From: Mucilaginibacter psychrotolerans
Lineage (GTDB): Bacteria > Bacteroidota > Bacteroidia > Sphingobacteriales > Sphingobacteriaceae
Length of the DNA: 64,000 nt
Reading direction: 5' to 3'
Assembly (NCBI RefSeq): GCF_004519315.1
Contig: NZ_SOZE01000005.1
Location: 111,190-175,189 of the forward strand
The notes under the pieces were generated by a model, which ran no database searches, was not told the origin of the DNA, and worked only from the letters and a program-made list of their open reading frames with translations. The position numbers and the translations under genes were made by a program. Of the stretch, positions 9,415-18,948 are shown piece after piece (position 1 is the stretch's first letter; each line of letters starts with the position of its first letter).

Positions 9415-9469
9415 TTCAAAGTTAATTACTAACCAATAGGCCGAGTGAATAAATTTCCAATAGTAAGCC

Positions 9470-10495
9470 TTAGAATATTGGAGGCTGATGTTTTATCAAC
9501 TTTTTTATCTGCTGTTTTATTAAAAAAAACAGCAGCCCTTTCAGTTGTCTCCTAAAACACGCATATTTAAAGTACTTTTTAATATTATTTTTCAATTCCA
9601 AGTTAAACCAGGCAGGCATCTCAACATCAGTATATAACCTGTAGTAAGCATTAAACGAGTCATTAAAAATACGCTGGCGGTATTCCTTTAAAAACCCTTT
9701 ACTCGCTCCATTACGCTCAAACAAATCGGTAAGCTCTAACACCCTTGTTGCTAACAATAACTCCCACTGGTGAAACCAATCCTGGCTTCCTACAAAAAAA
9801 GCCAAATATGGATGATTTACATAGTAAACCTTGCTTCGCATTAACTGAGCACTTAGTACTACGCTGTGAGGGAACGTGTTTGATAATACTTCGAAAGTAC
9901 CGGTTGTTTGATATCCAATGAAGTTATCCTGCCAGATTTTTTTTTTGAAAATAAAACTGGAAATACACGTAAACAAAGCGTTTTGAGTTGTATAGCCTAA
10001 GATCGCTTCGCCGTTTGGAAGCAATTCATCTTGCCCGTGCCGACACATCAAGCTACCTTGTTTAACAGGCAGTTTCTCTTTTATTTCGTCGCGGATTTCG
10101 TCTGATTCAAATGTATGATTTAAATAAAATACATTAATATCCTGATTTTCCCGTATCAAATTAAGATAGTGATTTACACCGCCTTCTCTTATCAAATCGT
10201 CGTCGCCGAGTATCCAGCAATATTTGCCTTTTGCCAACTCGTTACCGATTTTTAATATATTGTTGTTTGCACCTATATTTTTATCATTACAAGAATAATC
10301 TATCAGCATGCCATTGTTACGGTAAGCATCAACAAGCTTTTTGGTATCGTCTGTTGACTGATTATCCGAGATAACAATTTGCACCTCCTCCTTGTTCAAG
10401 CCATTGAGCTGGTTAGCAATACAATTCAGGAGTCCGTCGAGTAGTTTACAGCGATTATAAGTAGGGATGCCTATGGTTAATAATACTTCGTCCAT
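9470..10495 (-). CDS. Glycosyltransferase family 2
   Basis: A 341-residue GT2 enzyme. [24 protein letters not shown] is the first strand and helix, [18 protein letters not shown] has the conserved Asp pair that holds the nucleotide base, and [14 protein letters not shown] gives the DxD metal site (around residue 98). No membrane helix follows, so it is a soluble transferase; the tail [16 protein letters not shown] is basic. The gene is visibly more AT-rich than its neighbours, with long A and T runs, which may mean a separate origin, as is common for glycosyltransferases in variable loci. It begins 41 bp after the Wzt gene. Confidence 0.85.
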   Translation of the reverse strand: MDEVLLTIGIPTYNRCKLLDGLLNCIANQLNGLNKEEVQIVISDNQSTDDTKKLVDAYRNNGMLIDYSCNDKNIGANNNILKIGNELAKGKYCWILGDDDLIREGGVNHYLNLIRENQDINVFYLNHTFESDEIRDEIKEKLPVKQGSLMCRHGQDELLPNGEAILGYTTQNALFTCISSFIFKKKIWQDNFIGYQTTGTFEVLSNTFPHSVVLSAQLMRSKVYYVNHPYLAFFVGSQDWFHQWELLLATRVLELTDLFERNGASKGFLKEYRQRIFNDSFNAYYRLYTDVEMPAWFNLELKNNIKKYFKYACFRRQLKGLLFFLIKQQIKKLIKHQPPIF

Positions 10496-10536
10496 ATATC
10501 GCTGTTTTTAAAATCTATCTTACCAACCTATGGCAA

Positions 10537-11841
10537 TTACATACGTTCGGTACTCCAATACAACCGGGGCCTTACTATTCCCCACCATTCGCCGGTATAC
10601 TCTTTGCGCATAGCACCAGTTTCTTCCATTGAGAACGAAAGCACTTCTTCAGCAATCCCTAAATCGTCCATGTTTTCCGGAACTAAAAAAGCATTTATCG
10701 AATAGTTTTTGGTATTCAAAAAGCTGGGGGGAATTTTACAAATCGATTTATATTTCCCTTTCACAAGCGGCTTCCCGTAAAACTCATCCACATTTATGGT
10801 GGCCGATGGCCCGTTAAACGTTGAGAAAACACAGGTGCCCATATTATCAATTAAATGGATACTTGCAGACAAAATGGTATTATCAACTAGTATCTCATAT
10901 TCAAATTCAATAACTACTTCTTCGTCTGTTGCGAAATTTGTTGTTATACCCCTTTTTGATGATACCAGCCTTAAAGCGCAAAAAATTGCACGGCTACAAA
11001 ACTTTTTAACCTGTATATCGGCACCTAAAACTTCGGCCTGGCTCTCTTTTCCCGAATTAATGTATTTATCGATAATCACCCGCGTGTCATCGTAATCCTG
11101 CAACAGCCCATGCTTCAGTAAAAGGGATTTATTGCAAAGGTTATTTATGGCCGCCATATTATGGCTAACGAAGAGTACCGTACGGCCTTCGCCCTTGCTC
11201 ACCTCACCCATTTTACCGAGGCATTTCTTCTGAAACTCGGCGTCGCCTACGGCCAGCACCTCATCTACAATGAGTATCTCGCTCTCCAGATGCGCGGCCA
11301 CTGCGAAAGCCAACCGCACATACATACCACTGCTGTAACGTTTTACGGGCGTATCTATATAACGCTCTACTCCCGCAAAATCTACGATGGCATCGAAGTG
11401 TTTTTTTATCTCGTGCTTGCGCATGCCCAAGATAGCCCCGTTCAGGAAAATATTCTCTCTCCCGGTAAGCTCCGGGTGAAAACCTGTACCAACCTCCAGC
11501 AAACTTGCCACGCGGCCCATAATTTTAACCGAACCCACTGTGGGTACCGTTACCCTACTAAGTACTTTAAGCAAGGTACTTTTACCTGCGCCGTTGCGGC
11601 CTATAACGCCAACGGCATCGCCTTTTTTTATTTCGAAGTTTATGTCTTTCAAACTCCAAACCACATCGCTGCTGCCAGCGGTAGAGCGGTCGTTGGTTTC
11701 GCCTACGCGTAAAAAGGGATCTTCTTTCCCTCGCAGCAATGCCCACTTGCGTTCAATATCACGACTAAGAGTGCCGGTGCCAAAATCGCCCAGCTGATAC
11801 GCTTTAGATAAATTCTCAACTTTTATAGCAATATCGCCCAT
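10537..11841 (-). CDS. wzt: Polysaccharide ABC transporter ATP-binding protein with C-terminal glycan-binding domain (Wzt type)
   Basis: ATPase of the exporter that flips a finished lipid-linked glycan across the inner membrane. Walker A is GRNGAGKST (81-89), the signature is YSSGM (169-173) and Walker B is ILIVDE (189-194), followed by the switch His in LFVSHNMAA. After about residue 250 comes a beta-rich extension (VIEFEYEILVDNTILSASIHLIDN) like the Wzt C-terminal domain that, in O-antigen systems, binds the modified chain end and couples termination to export. At 434 residues it has the length of such two-domain proteins. It starts 8 bp after the permease stop. Having this domain suggests that the glycan carries a terminal cap. 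Confidence 0.92.
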   Translation of the reverse strand: MGDIAIKVENLSKAYQLGDFGTGTLSRDIERKWALLRGKEDPFLRVGETNDRSTAGSSDVVWSLKDINFEIKKGDAVGVIGRNGAGKSTLLKVLSRVTVPTVGSVKIMGRVASLLEVGTGFHPELTGRENIFLNGAILGMRKHEIKKHFDAIVDFAGVERYIDTPVKRYSSGMYVRLAFAVAAHLESEILIVDEVLAVGDAEFQKKCLGKMGEVSKGEGRTVLFVSHNMAAINNLCNKSLLLKHGLLQDYDDTRVIIDKYINSGKESQAEVLGADIQVKKFCSRAIFCALRLVSSKRGITTNFATDEEVVIEFEYEILVDNTILSASIHLIDNMGTCVFSTFNGPSATINVDEFYGKPLVKGKYKSICKIPPSFLNTKNYSINAFLVPENMDDLGIAEEVLSFSMEETGAMRKEYTGEWWGIVRPRLYWSTERM

Positions 11842-11849
11842 AGCAAAAA

Positions 11850-12725
11850 TTAAACGGTATCAACAAAATCTTTTTCTACCTTATTAAACACAATCAAGCC
11901 AAGCAGGCATATGACCAAGCTCGAAACAACGCTATATGCAAAAGCATCGGCATAAAAATGGCCCGAGCCCGTAAAACCATACCTGAAAGTTTCTATCAAA
12001 CCGCTCATAGGGTTATACCTGATAATGCCGTGATATTTATCCAACGCGGTCGACAATGGATAGATAATGGGCGTAGCATACATTGCCAATTGCATACCAA
12101 AAGTTACCACAAAAGCCAAATCGCGGTATTTGGTAGTTAGCGCAGTTACGATGAGACCAAGGCCAAGACCAAGCAGGGCCATAAGCAGCATAATAACCGG
12201 AAACAGCAGTATATACCAGTTTGGTAAAACGGGTTCTTTGGAGCCCAGAAATTTATACTTAACTAAATAAACCCCAAAAACGATAACGAACAAGCCAAAT
12301 TGCACCGAGAATTTCACGAGGTTAGAGACTACTATACTTAGCGGCATAATCAACCTGGGGAAATACACCTTGCCAAATATGCTGGCGTTATCCCTAAATA
12401 CCGTAGACGTTTTGGTGAGGCAGTCAGAAAAATAGTTCCAGGCTATGGTGCCAGCCATATAAAACAATGCTTGCGGCGCGGCACCTGTTTCTATATGAGC
12501 CAGCTTACCAAATACGAATGTGAAAACCACTGTCGTAAATATAGGCTGGATAAAAAACCATAGCGGCCCCAGAATGGTCTGCTTGTAAAACGATACAAAA
12601 TCGCGGCGTACCAGCAACCAAAGTAAATCGCGGTAGTTCCAAACATCCTTTAAATGAAGATTAAAAACGGTATCATGTGGTTTAATTTCCAGATCCCACT
12701 CCTGATGTGACGTATTTTGCTCCAT
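11850..12725 (-). CDS. wzm: Polysaccharide ABC transporter permease (Wzm, ABC-2 type)
   Basis: Membrane part of the polysaccharide exporter, 291 residues with about six hydrophobic helices. VWNYRDLLWLLVRRDFVSFYKQTILGPLWFFIQPIFTTVVFTFVFGKLA is the amphipathic entry helix and first membrane helix of the family, and NPMSGLIETFRYGFTG close to the end is the typical ABC-2 landmark. The first 20 residues (SHQEWDLEIKPHDTVFNLHL) are a common soluble start. It pairs with the ATPase gene 8 bp downstream. 49 bp separate it from the tyrosine kinase gene. Together they form an ABC-dependent export route. Confidence 0.92.
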   Translation of the reverse strand: MEQNTSHQEWDLEIKPHDTVFNLHLKDVWNYRDLLWLLVRRDFVSFYKQTILGPLWFFIQPIFTTVVFTFVFGKLAHIETGAAPQALFYMAGTIAWNYFSDCLTKTSTVFRDNASIFGKVYFPRLIMPLSIVVSNLVKFSVQFGLFVIVFGVYLVKYKFLGSKEPVLPNWYILLFPVIMLLMALLGLGLGLIVTALTTKYRDLAFVVTFGMQLAMYATPIIYPLSTALDKYHGIIRYNPMSGLIETFRYGFTGSGHFYADAFAYSVVSSLVICLLGLIVFNKVEKDFVDTV

Positions 12726-12774
12726 TAGATTTTATTACTGTAAGTCGTCTTTCGCATATTAAGCCGAGTGGCCT

Positions 12775-15255
12775 TTAATTTTGCGATTTGTTAGTCTTCT
12801 TTTTGGCCGGTTTCTTAAAAATGGCCGAAATCAGCCCGCTTATGCCTCTTTTGCTCTTGTCGTCTTCCTGGGTGTAACCGTAGCCGTAACCGTAGCCATA
12901 GCCGTAGCCGTAGCCATAGCCATAGCCATAACCGTAGCCGTAGCCGTAACCTGCGCCATAACCCTGGCCATAGCGGCCTAATATCCCACGTAGCTTTAAG
13001 CCGTTGAAGATTATATTAATGTTACTTAGTTCTCTATTGGCGTAAATATGATCAATGAGGTTTAAGTAGTACTTAGGCGTATACTTGTGCCTTACCATGT
13101 ATAAACAAGCATCAACATATTTGTTCAGTATCTTGGCATCGGTAACCAAACCAATAGGTGGCGAATCAATCAACACGTAATCGAAATCGGTTTTGATTTT
13201 TTCCATCAGCACATCCAGCCTACCGTTCAACATCAGCTCGGTAGGGTTTGGTGGTATGGTTCCGGCAGGTAGTATAACCAGGCCAGGGATATCCCTGTCT
13301 TGCATAGAAATGCATATCTCTTCGTAAGTTGCCAGCCCTGCCATATAATTACTGATACCCGGCTCTTGGCTAATTTCCAGCATCTTGCTAATTTTAGGCT
13401 TGCGCAAGTCAAACTCAAGTATAACTACTTTTTTGCCCGTTAACGCCAAACTTACAGCAAGGTTAATGGCTGTGAAACTCTTTCCCTCGCCTGATATAGA
13501 AGAGGTAACTAAAATCGTTTTTTTATCGCCCTGTATGCCTATGAAGTTAAGAGAGGTACGTAATGCCCTAAATTGCTCTGCAATAACGGTTCGGCTGCCG
13601 TCTTTGATTACCAGAGTTTCGCCACTATCATCGTGCAAAATCTCTGCCAGTACGGTAGCGTCAGTCCTCCGTTCAATCTCCGAGCGGAACAGCACCTCCT
13701 GGTTGTACTGCTCTCTTACCAATACAAACAAGATACCTATGATAACGCCAATAGAAAGGCCAACCAGATAAATGTTTACAGGTATAGGCTTTACCGGAGT
13801 TCCCTTGCTTTCGGCATAATTTATAATGCGGCTATCTGCTACAGCTGCAGCCTGCGATAGTGCAACCTCTTCGCGCTTGGTTAGCAGCAAGGTGTAAATA
13901 TTGTTTTTGATAGCCTGTTGACGGCTTATCTCCAAATACTTGCGTTCTTTTTGAGGTACACCACGCAATTGCGACGAATTGACACTGCCCTCCGTTTTTA
14001 AACGGCCTTGTGTAGTGAGCAAGTTTTGGCGTAGCGCATTTAAGTTCTCAAGCAACCCCGGTTTTATTTGATTAATACGCTCCTGAACGGCGGCTACGGG
14101 TGGCGAGTTCTCGCCGGCAGTTTGTCGCAGGTTAGTCAGCTCTAGCTCGGCAGCGTACAATTTATCAAGCAATTGCAGCAATATAGGGTCTTGTATGCCC
14201 AAGGTAGAAGGTACCGTACCGATAGTGTTACCCTTGCGAACAATATATTTTTCTATCTCGGCAAGTACATCCAGCTGTATTTGAATCTGTGCCAACTGGG
14301 TGGTGTTTTCCCTGGCGTTTTCTATATAGTTACGCCCTTCAGCCGTTAAATCTACTATACCCTGGCTTTGGCGATAATCCTGCATTTCGCCCTCTACTCC
14401 AGATAGTTCTTTAGTTACCAGTACCAAACGGTCGTTAATAAACTTTAGCGTATTTTGAGCTGTCTGCGTTTTTTCGGTAATGCCCGCTTCATTGTAAACA
14501 CGTACCAGATTATTAAGAATATCCTCGGCCCTGAGAGGTACCTGATCTACCAATTTAAGCGATATCAGCGACGATGCCTTTACTGCAGCCGCTACAACCA
14601 ACGCGCTTTGCGCGAATTTGGCAGCCGTTTTTATGTTACGTATCTGAATATAATAATCGCCCTTAGTAGATATCGGTTTATCCTGCTTTACTGGGTTAAT
14701 GATAAAATCGCCATAGGGGGTACGCACGGGCGAACCCAGCGCATAATCTTTGCCGGCAATCTTTACTGAATTTTTTGTTGGAAGGTACTCGAACGCGATA
14801 GGCAAGTCTGGCGAGTTCTTCAAATCCTCGGGATTGAGGGCGATAAATTTAACTGGGCTAGGATAAATCAAGATATCGCGCAAAGCACCTTTGTTATATA
14901 CATTTACGTACAAGCCCAAATCCTTAACTACCTGCTCCATCAGTACGCGAGATTTCAACACCTCCATTTCGTTGTCTACAGATTTAGCGCCATTGGCCAA
15001 ACCTAAGGCTTCCAGCACATTAGCACCATCTGCCGACCCACCCCTCGAATCTTTAAGCAAAATAGTTGTGTTTGACTCGTAGATAGGTGTTTGGTAGTGA
15101 ATATAGAAATAACTAATGGTGAGCGATACTACGATAGTAAATACGAATATCGGCCAAAAGGGCAAGTACCTGAACGCTATAGCACCAACTGCGTTTTTTG
15201 AAGTGGTTCCTTCAAACGGATTGGTGACATTGGTAGACTGGGTAGTGTTTTTCAT
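12775..15255 (-). CDS. wzc: Polysaccharide chain-length regulator with tyrosine autokinase domain (Wzc type)
   Basis: Inner-membrane polysaccharide co-polymerase fused to a bacterial tyrosine kinase, 826 residues. Membrane helices lie near 32-52 and 493-513, enclosing a large periplasmic Wzz/GNVR domain with coiled coil (about 265-470). The cytoplasmic kinase has Walker A TSSISGEGKS (584-593), Walker A' VILEFDLRKP (611-620) and Walker B YVLIDSPP (693-700). The tail is a tyrosine cluster, which in this family is the autophosphorylation target. Here it is an uninterrupted (Gly-Tyr)13 run at 769-794, followed by a basic end (IFKKPAKKKTNK). It lies 14 bp after the export lipoprotein gene. The kinase probably cycles with the Wza-type protein to control export or chain length. 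Confidence 0.93.
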   Translation of the reverse strand: MKNTTQSTNVTNPFEGTTSKNAVGAIAFRYLPFWPIFVFTIVVSLTISYFYIHYQTPIYESNTTILLKDSRGGSADGANVLEALGLANGAKSVDNEMEVLKSRVLMEQVVKDLGLYVNVYNKGALRDILIYPSPVKFIALNPEDLKNSPDLPIAFEYLPTKNSVKIAGKDYALGSPVRTPYGDFIINPVKQDKPISTKGDYYIQIRNIKTAAKFAQSALVVAAAVKASSLISLKLVDQVPLRAEDILNNLVRVYNEAGITEKTQTAQNTLKFINDRLVLVTKELSGVEGEMQDYRQSQGIVDLTAEGRNYIENARENTTQLAQIQIQLDVLAEIEKYIVRKGNTIGTVPSTLGIQDPILLQLLDKLYAAELELTNLRQTAGENSPPVAAVQERINQIKPGLLENLNALRQNLLTTQGRLKTEGSVNSSQLRGVPQKERKYLEISRQQAIKNNIYTLLLTKREEVALSQAAAVADSRIINYAESKGTPVKPIPVNIYLVGLSIGVIIGILFVLVREQYNQEVLFRSEIERRTDATVLAEILHDDSGETLVIKDGSRTVIAEQFRALRTSLNFIGIQGDKKTILVTSSISGEGKSFTAINLAVSLALTGKKVVILEFDLRKPKISKMLEISQEPGISNYMAGLATYEEICISMQDRDIPGLVILPAGTIPPNPTELMLNGRLDVLMEKIKTDFDYVLIDSPPIGLVTDAKILNKYVDACLYMVRHKYTPKYYLNLIDHIYANRELSNINIIFNGLKLRGILGRYGQGYGAGYGYGYGYGYGYGYGYGYGYGYGYGYTQEDDKSKRGISGLISAIFKKPAKKKTNKSQN
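12874..12951 (-). repeat. Hexanucleotide repeat encoding (Gly-Tyr)13 in the kinase tail
   Basis: Thirteen consecutive 6-bp units of the form (g/a)ta(g/a)cc on the plus strand, each giving one Gly-Tyr pair on the minus strand. Third positions vary, so the DNA units are not identical although the peptide is perfectly regular. Units at both edges (12952-12975) are degenerate. Gain or loss of units keeps the frame, so slippage would change only the number of tyrosines. Confidence 0.95.
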
Positions 15256-15269
15256 TAACAGGACAAGTG

Positions 15270-16049
15270 TTATTTTTTGATAAACTGTAGGTAGATAACA
15301 ATCAAAAGCGAAGCTGTGCTAAAAAAGTAAGGTATCAACTGGGTGGTACGATCAGATGATGCGGCCTTTGCACTATTTGGTTCTACGTAAATAATGTCCT
15401 CATTTTGCAGGTTATAAATACCTTTATCAAACAATTGGCTTTCGTTAAGACTAAATCGCGTCCAGGTACGCTTGCCGTCTACTTCTCTTATGAGTAGCAC
15501 ATTATTACGTTTACCAAAACTAGTAAGATCGCCTGCCGAAGCCAGGGCTTCGGGTAGTGTAATGCGTTCATTTGGCACAGAAATCACCCCTGGGCGTCCA
15601 ACTTCACCTAAAACCGTAACTTTAAAATTTACAATCCTTACATTAACGATAGGGCTTTTGGCTAACTGATTATCTAACAAATTTGTTGTGATAAAATTGG
15701 CAAGTTGTATCTTAGTAAGACCTTCTGCCTTTACTGTGCCCAATAAAGGCAACTTGATGTTACCTGTTTCATCAACCAGATAACCACTTACCCCACCCTG
15801 TCCCGAATTTATCGCCGTAGCCGAATTTAAAATAGCCGTAGTTATCTGATCAGGCGTTGAAATATTTATCTGCAACAAGTCTCCTACGTTGATCTTTGCC
15901 TCTAACCGCTGTTCATTTATTGTAGCCGAGCTATCCCGCTGGATGTTATTAAAATAAGCCAGCTTACGACCGCTGATGCAAGAACTTAGCATTAATGACG
16001 CTACAAAGGCCAGCGAAATGGCAAGCAAAGAGTAGGTGTTTTTTTTCAT
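15270..16049 (-). CDS. wza: Polysaccharide export outer-membrane lipoprotein (Wza/OPX type)
   Basis: Outer-membrane exit component for the surface polysaccharide, 259 residues from ATG 16049. The start MKKNTYSLLAISLAFVASLM leads into a lipobox L-S-S-C24, so the mature protein is lipidated. INVGDLLQINISTPDQ begins the Poly_export domain; then come SLBB-like parts (GNIKLPLLGTVKAEGLTKIQLANFI; FKVTVLGEVGRPGVISVPNERITLPEALASAG). The end has a hydrophobic helix (LIPYFFSTASLLIVIYLQFI), which is shorter than the Wza barrel helix of enterobacteria, as is usual in Bacteroidota. Start chosen for the signal peptide; the extra codons upstream begin only with TTG. First gene of the operon. Confidence 0.9.
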   Translation of the reverse strand: MKKNTYSLLAISLAFVASLMLSSCISGRKLAYFNNIQRDSSATINEQRLEAKINVGDLLQINISTPDQITTAILNSATAINSGQGGVSGYLVDETGNIKLPLLGTVKAEGLTKIQLANFITTNLLDNQLAKSPIVNVRIVNFKVTVLGEVGRPGVISVPNERITLPEALASAGDLTSFGKRNNVLLIREVDGKRTWTRFSLNESQLFDKGIYNLQNEDIIYVEPNSAKAASSDRTTQLIPYFFSTASLLIVIYLQFIKK

Positions 16050-16102
16050 AAATATTACAGCGATGAAGCCACTATACAATTTAAAATAACTATAGCTTGT
16101 TG

Positions 16103-16110
16103 CAAACTTA
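16103..16110 (-). promoter_or_regulatory. Candidate -7 promoter element for the polysaccharide operon
   Basis: Minus-strand TAAGTTTG fits the Bacteroidota -7 consensus TAnnTTTG. It would start transcription near 16096, about 47 nt before the export lipoprotein ATG at 16049. A clear -33 TTTG at the usual distance is not present. The interval 16080-16263 is very AT-rich and contains no gene, so it is the natural control region of the long operon. Confidence 0.4.
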
Positions 16111-16263
16111 AAAATAATTAAGCAATATTATTTTACTTTTTTAATGCAATAGACTTATTTTCTAAAAATAATAAAATTCAATGTGTTCTTTATCTTAAAA
16201 TAATTAGCTTAGAATAAACCAGTATCTGACGCGGCCAAATCTAATTTGATGCGCTAATTTAGT

Positions 16264-17283
16264 TTATTTTCTCAGTATTTTCTTAACCCTGTCGCGCACG
16301 CTGTTTTTATATAACTTAGCCCTGCGCACCCAATTATGCGCCTTAGCCGAAACGTAATTATCGGCACGCTCGATAAAGTTTTGCGGGCTGGCATGTAGCG
16401 GTATCAGCGTTTTAGTTAGATATCCCTGAAAGTGCAGCGTATAAAACTTATAGTATAGCGGCTCGCTTTTGCTATCCATAACTTTTGCGTACAGCCCATC
16501 CTTACGCCGGTGCATCTTCTTTATTTTGGTGCCGGCTGTAGTTTCAAAATAATGCGTGCAGCCATTAAAGGGCACATTTACATTAAAATCAAAGCTAATG
16601 TCTTCGTTTTCCAGCGAAAGTAAATTGAGGGTATTGGGTTTTACTTCGGTACGGAAAACATCCAGAAGGATCATATCAGATACGTTTTTGTTATCCAAAA
16701 ATTTACCGGCCAGCGTATCTTTCAACACCAACTCAAACGCAAGCTTATCGGCATACCTGGCTAAAACAAAACTGCAAAATTCGTTGATCAGTTTGGCATT
16801 CCAAAAAGAAGTGTGACCGGATGTTACACTCCGCTCGTCCAGTTCAAAAAACATCATAGTGCCATCGTACTTATCTTTGATGTATTTTTGGTAAATGGGC
16901 TTCAGGTCCTGCAGAATCAACACGTCGCAATCGGCATGCACAAAATGCGCTATGCCGCGTTCACGGGCAATATCGTTTATAATGAACCACCTGTCGAAAC
17001 AGGCTTTCTCAAAAAAAAACGGATTGACGGAGTGGTGCTCATAAACCTTATCAAACTCCTTTACGCCTTTAGTGTACTTAGAAACATCGATGCAATTGTA
17101 ATTACGGTAGTCGGCAAAATTGGTATCGGTAAGTACGTAAACGTTATCCCTACCGTTCGATTGCACGGCCTGCTTCAGTATCTTGTCGAAAAACAAGCTG
17201 GTGTTTTCGCCTAATTGCAAAAAGAAAACAGGCAATTCCGGCTGTACTATTTGTGCAGGATGCGCCGTATCTTTTAGTTCCAT
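16264..17283 (-). CDS. Putative GT-A-like glycosyltransferase, unassigned family
   Basis: A 339-residue soluble protein that looks like a sugar transferase. PVFFLQLGENTSLFFDKILKQAV and NVYVLTDTN form the first strands and HFVHADCDVLILQDLKPIYQKYI carries a D-C-D segment in the position of a DxD metal site. The C-terminal third contains TLHFQGYLTKTLIPLHASPQ, and a basic tail (RRAKLYKNSVRDRVKKILRK) may attach to the membrane. ATG at 17283 is chosen; upstream codons start only with TTG. It lies 215 bp upstream of the export lipoprotein gene on the same strand and probably serves the same glycan, although it could be transcribed separately. The family name is not certain. Confidence 0.65.
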   Translation of the reverse strand: MELKDTAHPAQIVQPELPVFFLQLGENTSLFFDKILKQAVQSNGRDNVYVLTDTNFADYRNYNCIDVSKYTKGVKEFDKVYEHHSVNPFFFEKACFDRWFIINDIARERGIAHFVHADCDVLILQDLKPIYQKYIKDKYDGTMMFFELDERSVTSGHTSFWNAKLINEFCSFVLARYADKLAFELVLKDTLAGKFLDNKNVSDMILLDVFRTEVKPNTLNLLSLENEDISFDFNVNVPFNGCTHYFETTAGTKIKKMHRRKDGLYAKVMDSKSEPLYYKFYTLHFQGYLTKTLIPLHASPQNFIERADNYVSAKAHNWVRRAKLYKNSVRDRVKKILRK

Positions 17284-17484
17284 TCGATAGGTATTTTGAA
17301 CAAAAATAATATTTTCGGTCGTCAAAGCAATAGCGCCTGGAGGGTGTCGAGGTATAATAGCGTTGTAACCACATAAAATAATTCGCCTTGCCGCTATAAA
17401 CTATCCAAAGAATTTTTAGGTTTGGAACATCCGGAACGATAGCACACTACCATTTTTGCGTGCCGGATTAAACGTAAATGCAGC

Positions 17485-18081
17485 ATGTATTGGTACGAAG
17501 ATGATATTAAAGGCCTCGAAAGGAAAAGCCTGAAAGCAGGCTACAGCGCCGAAACTGTTTTTTACGGCAGTTCCTCGGTACGCCTGTGGACTACACTTAA
17601 CGAGGATTTTGCAGACCTCAACCCTACTAACCTTGGTTTCGGAGGCTCTACACTGGCGGCATGCGTTTGGTTTTTTGATAGGGTGATGACTAACTACAAC
17701 CCAAAGCGATTAGTGATATATGCCGGCGATAACGACCTTGGCGATGGCCGCCACCCCGAGGAGGTGTTTATTTTTTTTCAACAAATGGTAGTAAAGGCAA
17801 ACCAGCGCTTTGGCAATATCCCTTGCTATTTTATTTCGCTTAAGCCAAGCATAGCCCGCTGGCCTATGTCAGATCAGTTTAAGTACACCAACAATATCAT
17901 CGAGAACGAACTGATAAAACGGGGCAACAACTGGCAATTCATAGATATTTTTAAGCCCATGCTGGATGCTAACGGCTACCCACAGAAAGGCCTGTTTGCG
18001 GCCGACGGCCTGCACCTGAGCAGTGCTGGATACCAGGTTTGGAAGCAGATTATCAGGGGTAAAATTATTGTCGATAGTTAA
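17485..18081 (+). CDS. SGNH/GDSL hydrolase
   Basis: A 198-residue esterase-type hydrolase. All four blocks can be read: FYGSSSVRLW with nucleophile Ser around residue 30 (block I), GFGGST with Gly53/54 (block II), YAGDND with Asn83 (block III), and D174-G-L-H177 for the Asp/His pair (block V). There is no signal peptide, so it acts in the cytoplasm, or it is exported by an unknown route. Typical substrates of the family are O-acyl groups on sugars or short-chain esters. It lies 62 bp ahead of an alpha/beta esterase on the same strand and 200 bp from the divergent glycosyltransferase gene; removal of acyl groups from glycan material is a reasonable guess, not shown. Confidence 0.85.
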   Translation: MYWYEDDIKGLERKSLKAGYSAETVFYGSSSVRLWTTLNEDFADLNPTNLGFGGSTLAACVWFFDRVMTNYNPKRLVIYAGDNDLGDGRHPEEVFIFFQQMVVKANQRFGNIPCYFISLKPSIARWPMSDQFKYTNNIIENELIKRGNNWQFIDIFKPMLDANGYPQKGLFAADGLHLSSAGYQVWKQIIRGKIIVDS

Positions 18082-18143
18082 CTTGTTATTTATCTGCAGG
18101 TAACATACAGTAAAGATATTTCGGCACGTTAGGATATAGTGGA

Positions 18144-18872
18144 ATGAACAGGGAATATCATAAATGGTACAGCCCCAGGTTGCAGCGCAATATGGAGCTT
18201 TTGATCTTCGGCCATGCCGGGCGGGCGGTGCTCTTTTTCCCCACCCGTATGGCCCGGTTTTACGATTACGAAAACTGGGGTATTGTAGATGCCCTGCAGC
18301 AAAAAATAAACGGCGGCGAAATACAGCTTTTTTGCGTAGATAGCATAGATGCCGAAAGTTTTTATAACCGTTGGGCTCATCCCTCTACACGCATGGCCAG
18401 GCATTTGCAGTACGAGGAGTATTTGCTTAACGAGGTTTTGCCCCTCATGAGCCAAAAAAACAGCAGCGGATATTTCGAAACCGCGGGTTGCAGCATGGGC
18501 GCGTACCATGCGCTCAACATCGGCCTAAAATATCCGCATATTTTTAAGAAGATAGTGAGCATGAGCGGCCGGTACGATCTTACCCGGCAGATAGATAACT
18601 TCAACGATTTGTTCGATGGTTTCCACAACCCCGAGGTTTACTTTAACATGCCTGGGCAATACGTGGCCAACTTGCACGAGGAACAGCTGCTAACGGCCCT
18701 GCGCAGGCTCACCATTATATTAGCCATTGGCCAAACCGATCCTTTCCTCTACAATAACCGGGAAATAAGCCAACAACTGTGGGACAAAGGCATCTCCAAT
18801 GAGTTCTACGTGTGGGATAACTACGCACACCGTCCCCGGTATTGGAAAAAGATGGTGCAGTTGTATTTGTAA
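18144..18872 (+). CDS. Alpha/beta-fold esterase (PF00756, esterase D-like)
   Basis: A 242-residue serine hydrolase of the putative-esterase family. The nucleophile elbow is AGCSMGAYH with Ser117. RAVLFFPTRMARFYDYENWG supplies the oxyanion-side loop, IILAIGQTDPFLYNNREIS the Asp region, and WDNYAHRPRYWKKMV the His region. No signal peptide. It follows the SGNH hydrolase gene by 62 bp and is probably co-transcribed with it. Proteins of this type often sit near lipid or polysaccharide genes; the substrate here is unknown. It ends 76 bp before the convergent M1 peptidase stop. Confidence 0.82.
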   Translation: MNREYHKWYSPRLQRNMELLIFGHAGRAVLFFPTRMARFYDYENWGIVDALQQKINGGEIQLFCVDSIDAESFYNRWAHPSTRMARHLQYEEYLLNEVLPLMSQKNSSGYFETAGCSMGAYHALNIGLKYPHIFKKIVSMSGRYDLTRQIDNFNDLFDGFHNPEVYFNMPGQYVANLHEEQLLTALRRLTIILAIGQTDPFLYNNREISQQLWDKGISNEFYVWDNYAHRPRYWKKMVQLYL

Positions 18873-18948
18873 ATATCCAACACGGAAGACCGAGTATAGA
18901 ACTATGAAGTGAAGAAAACGGCCTTTCACCGCCCTCCTACTCACTCAT

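Noticed and set aside
11161..11712. Plus-strand frame of 183 codons
   Set aside because: Antisense to the ATPase gene in the Walker A to Walker B region; no start context and no domain.
12874..12951. Hexamer array considered as a CRISPR-like or VNTR locus
   Set aside because: No spacers; it is coding sequence for Gly-Tyr in frame with the kinase.
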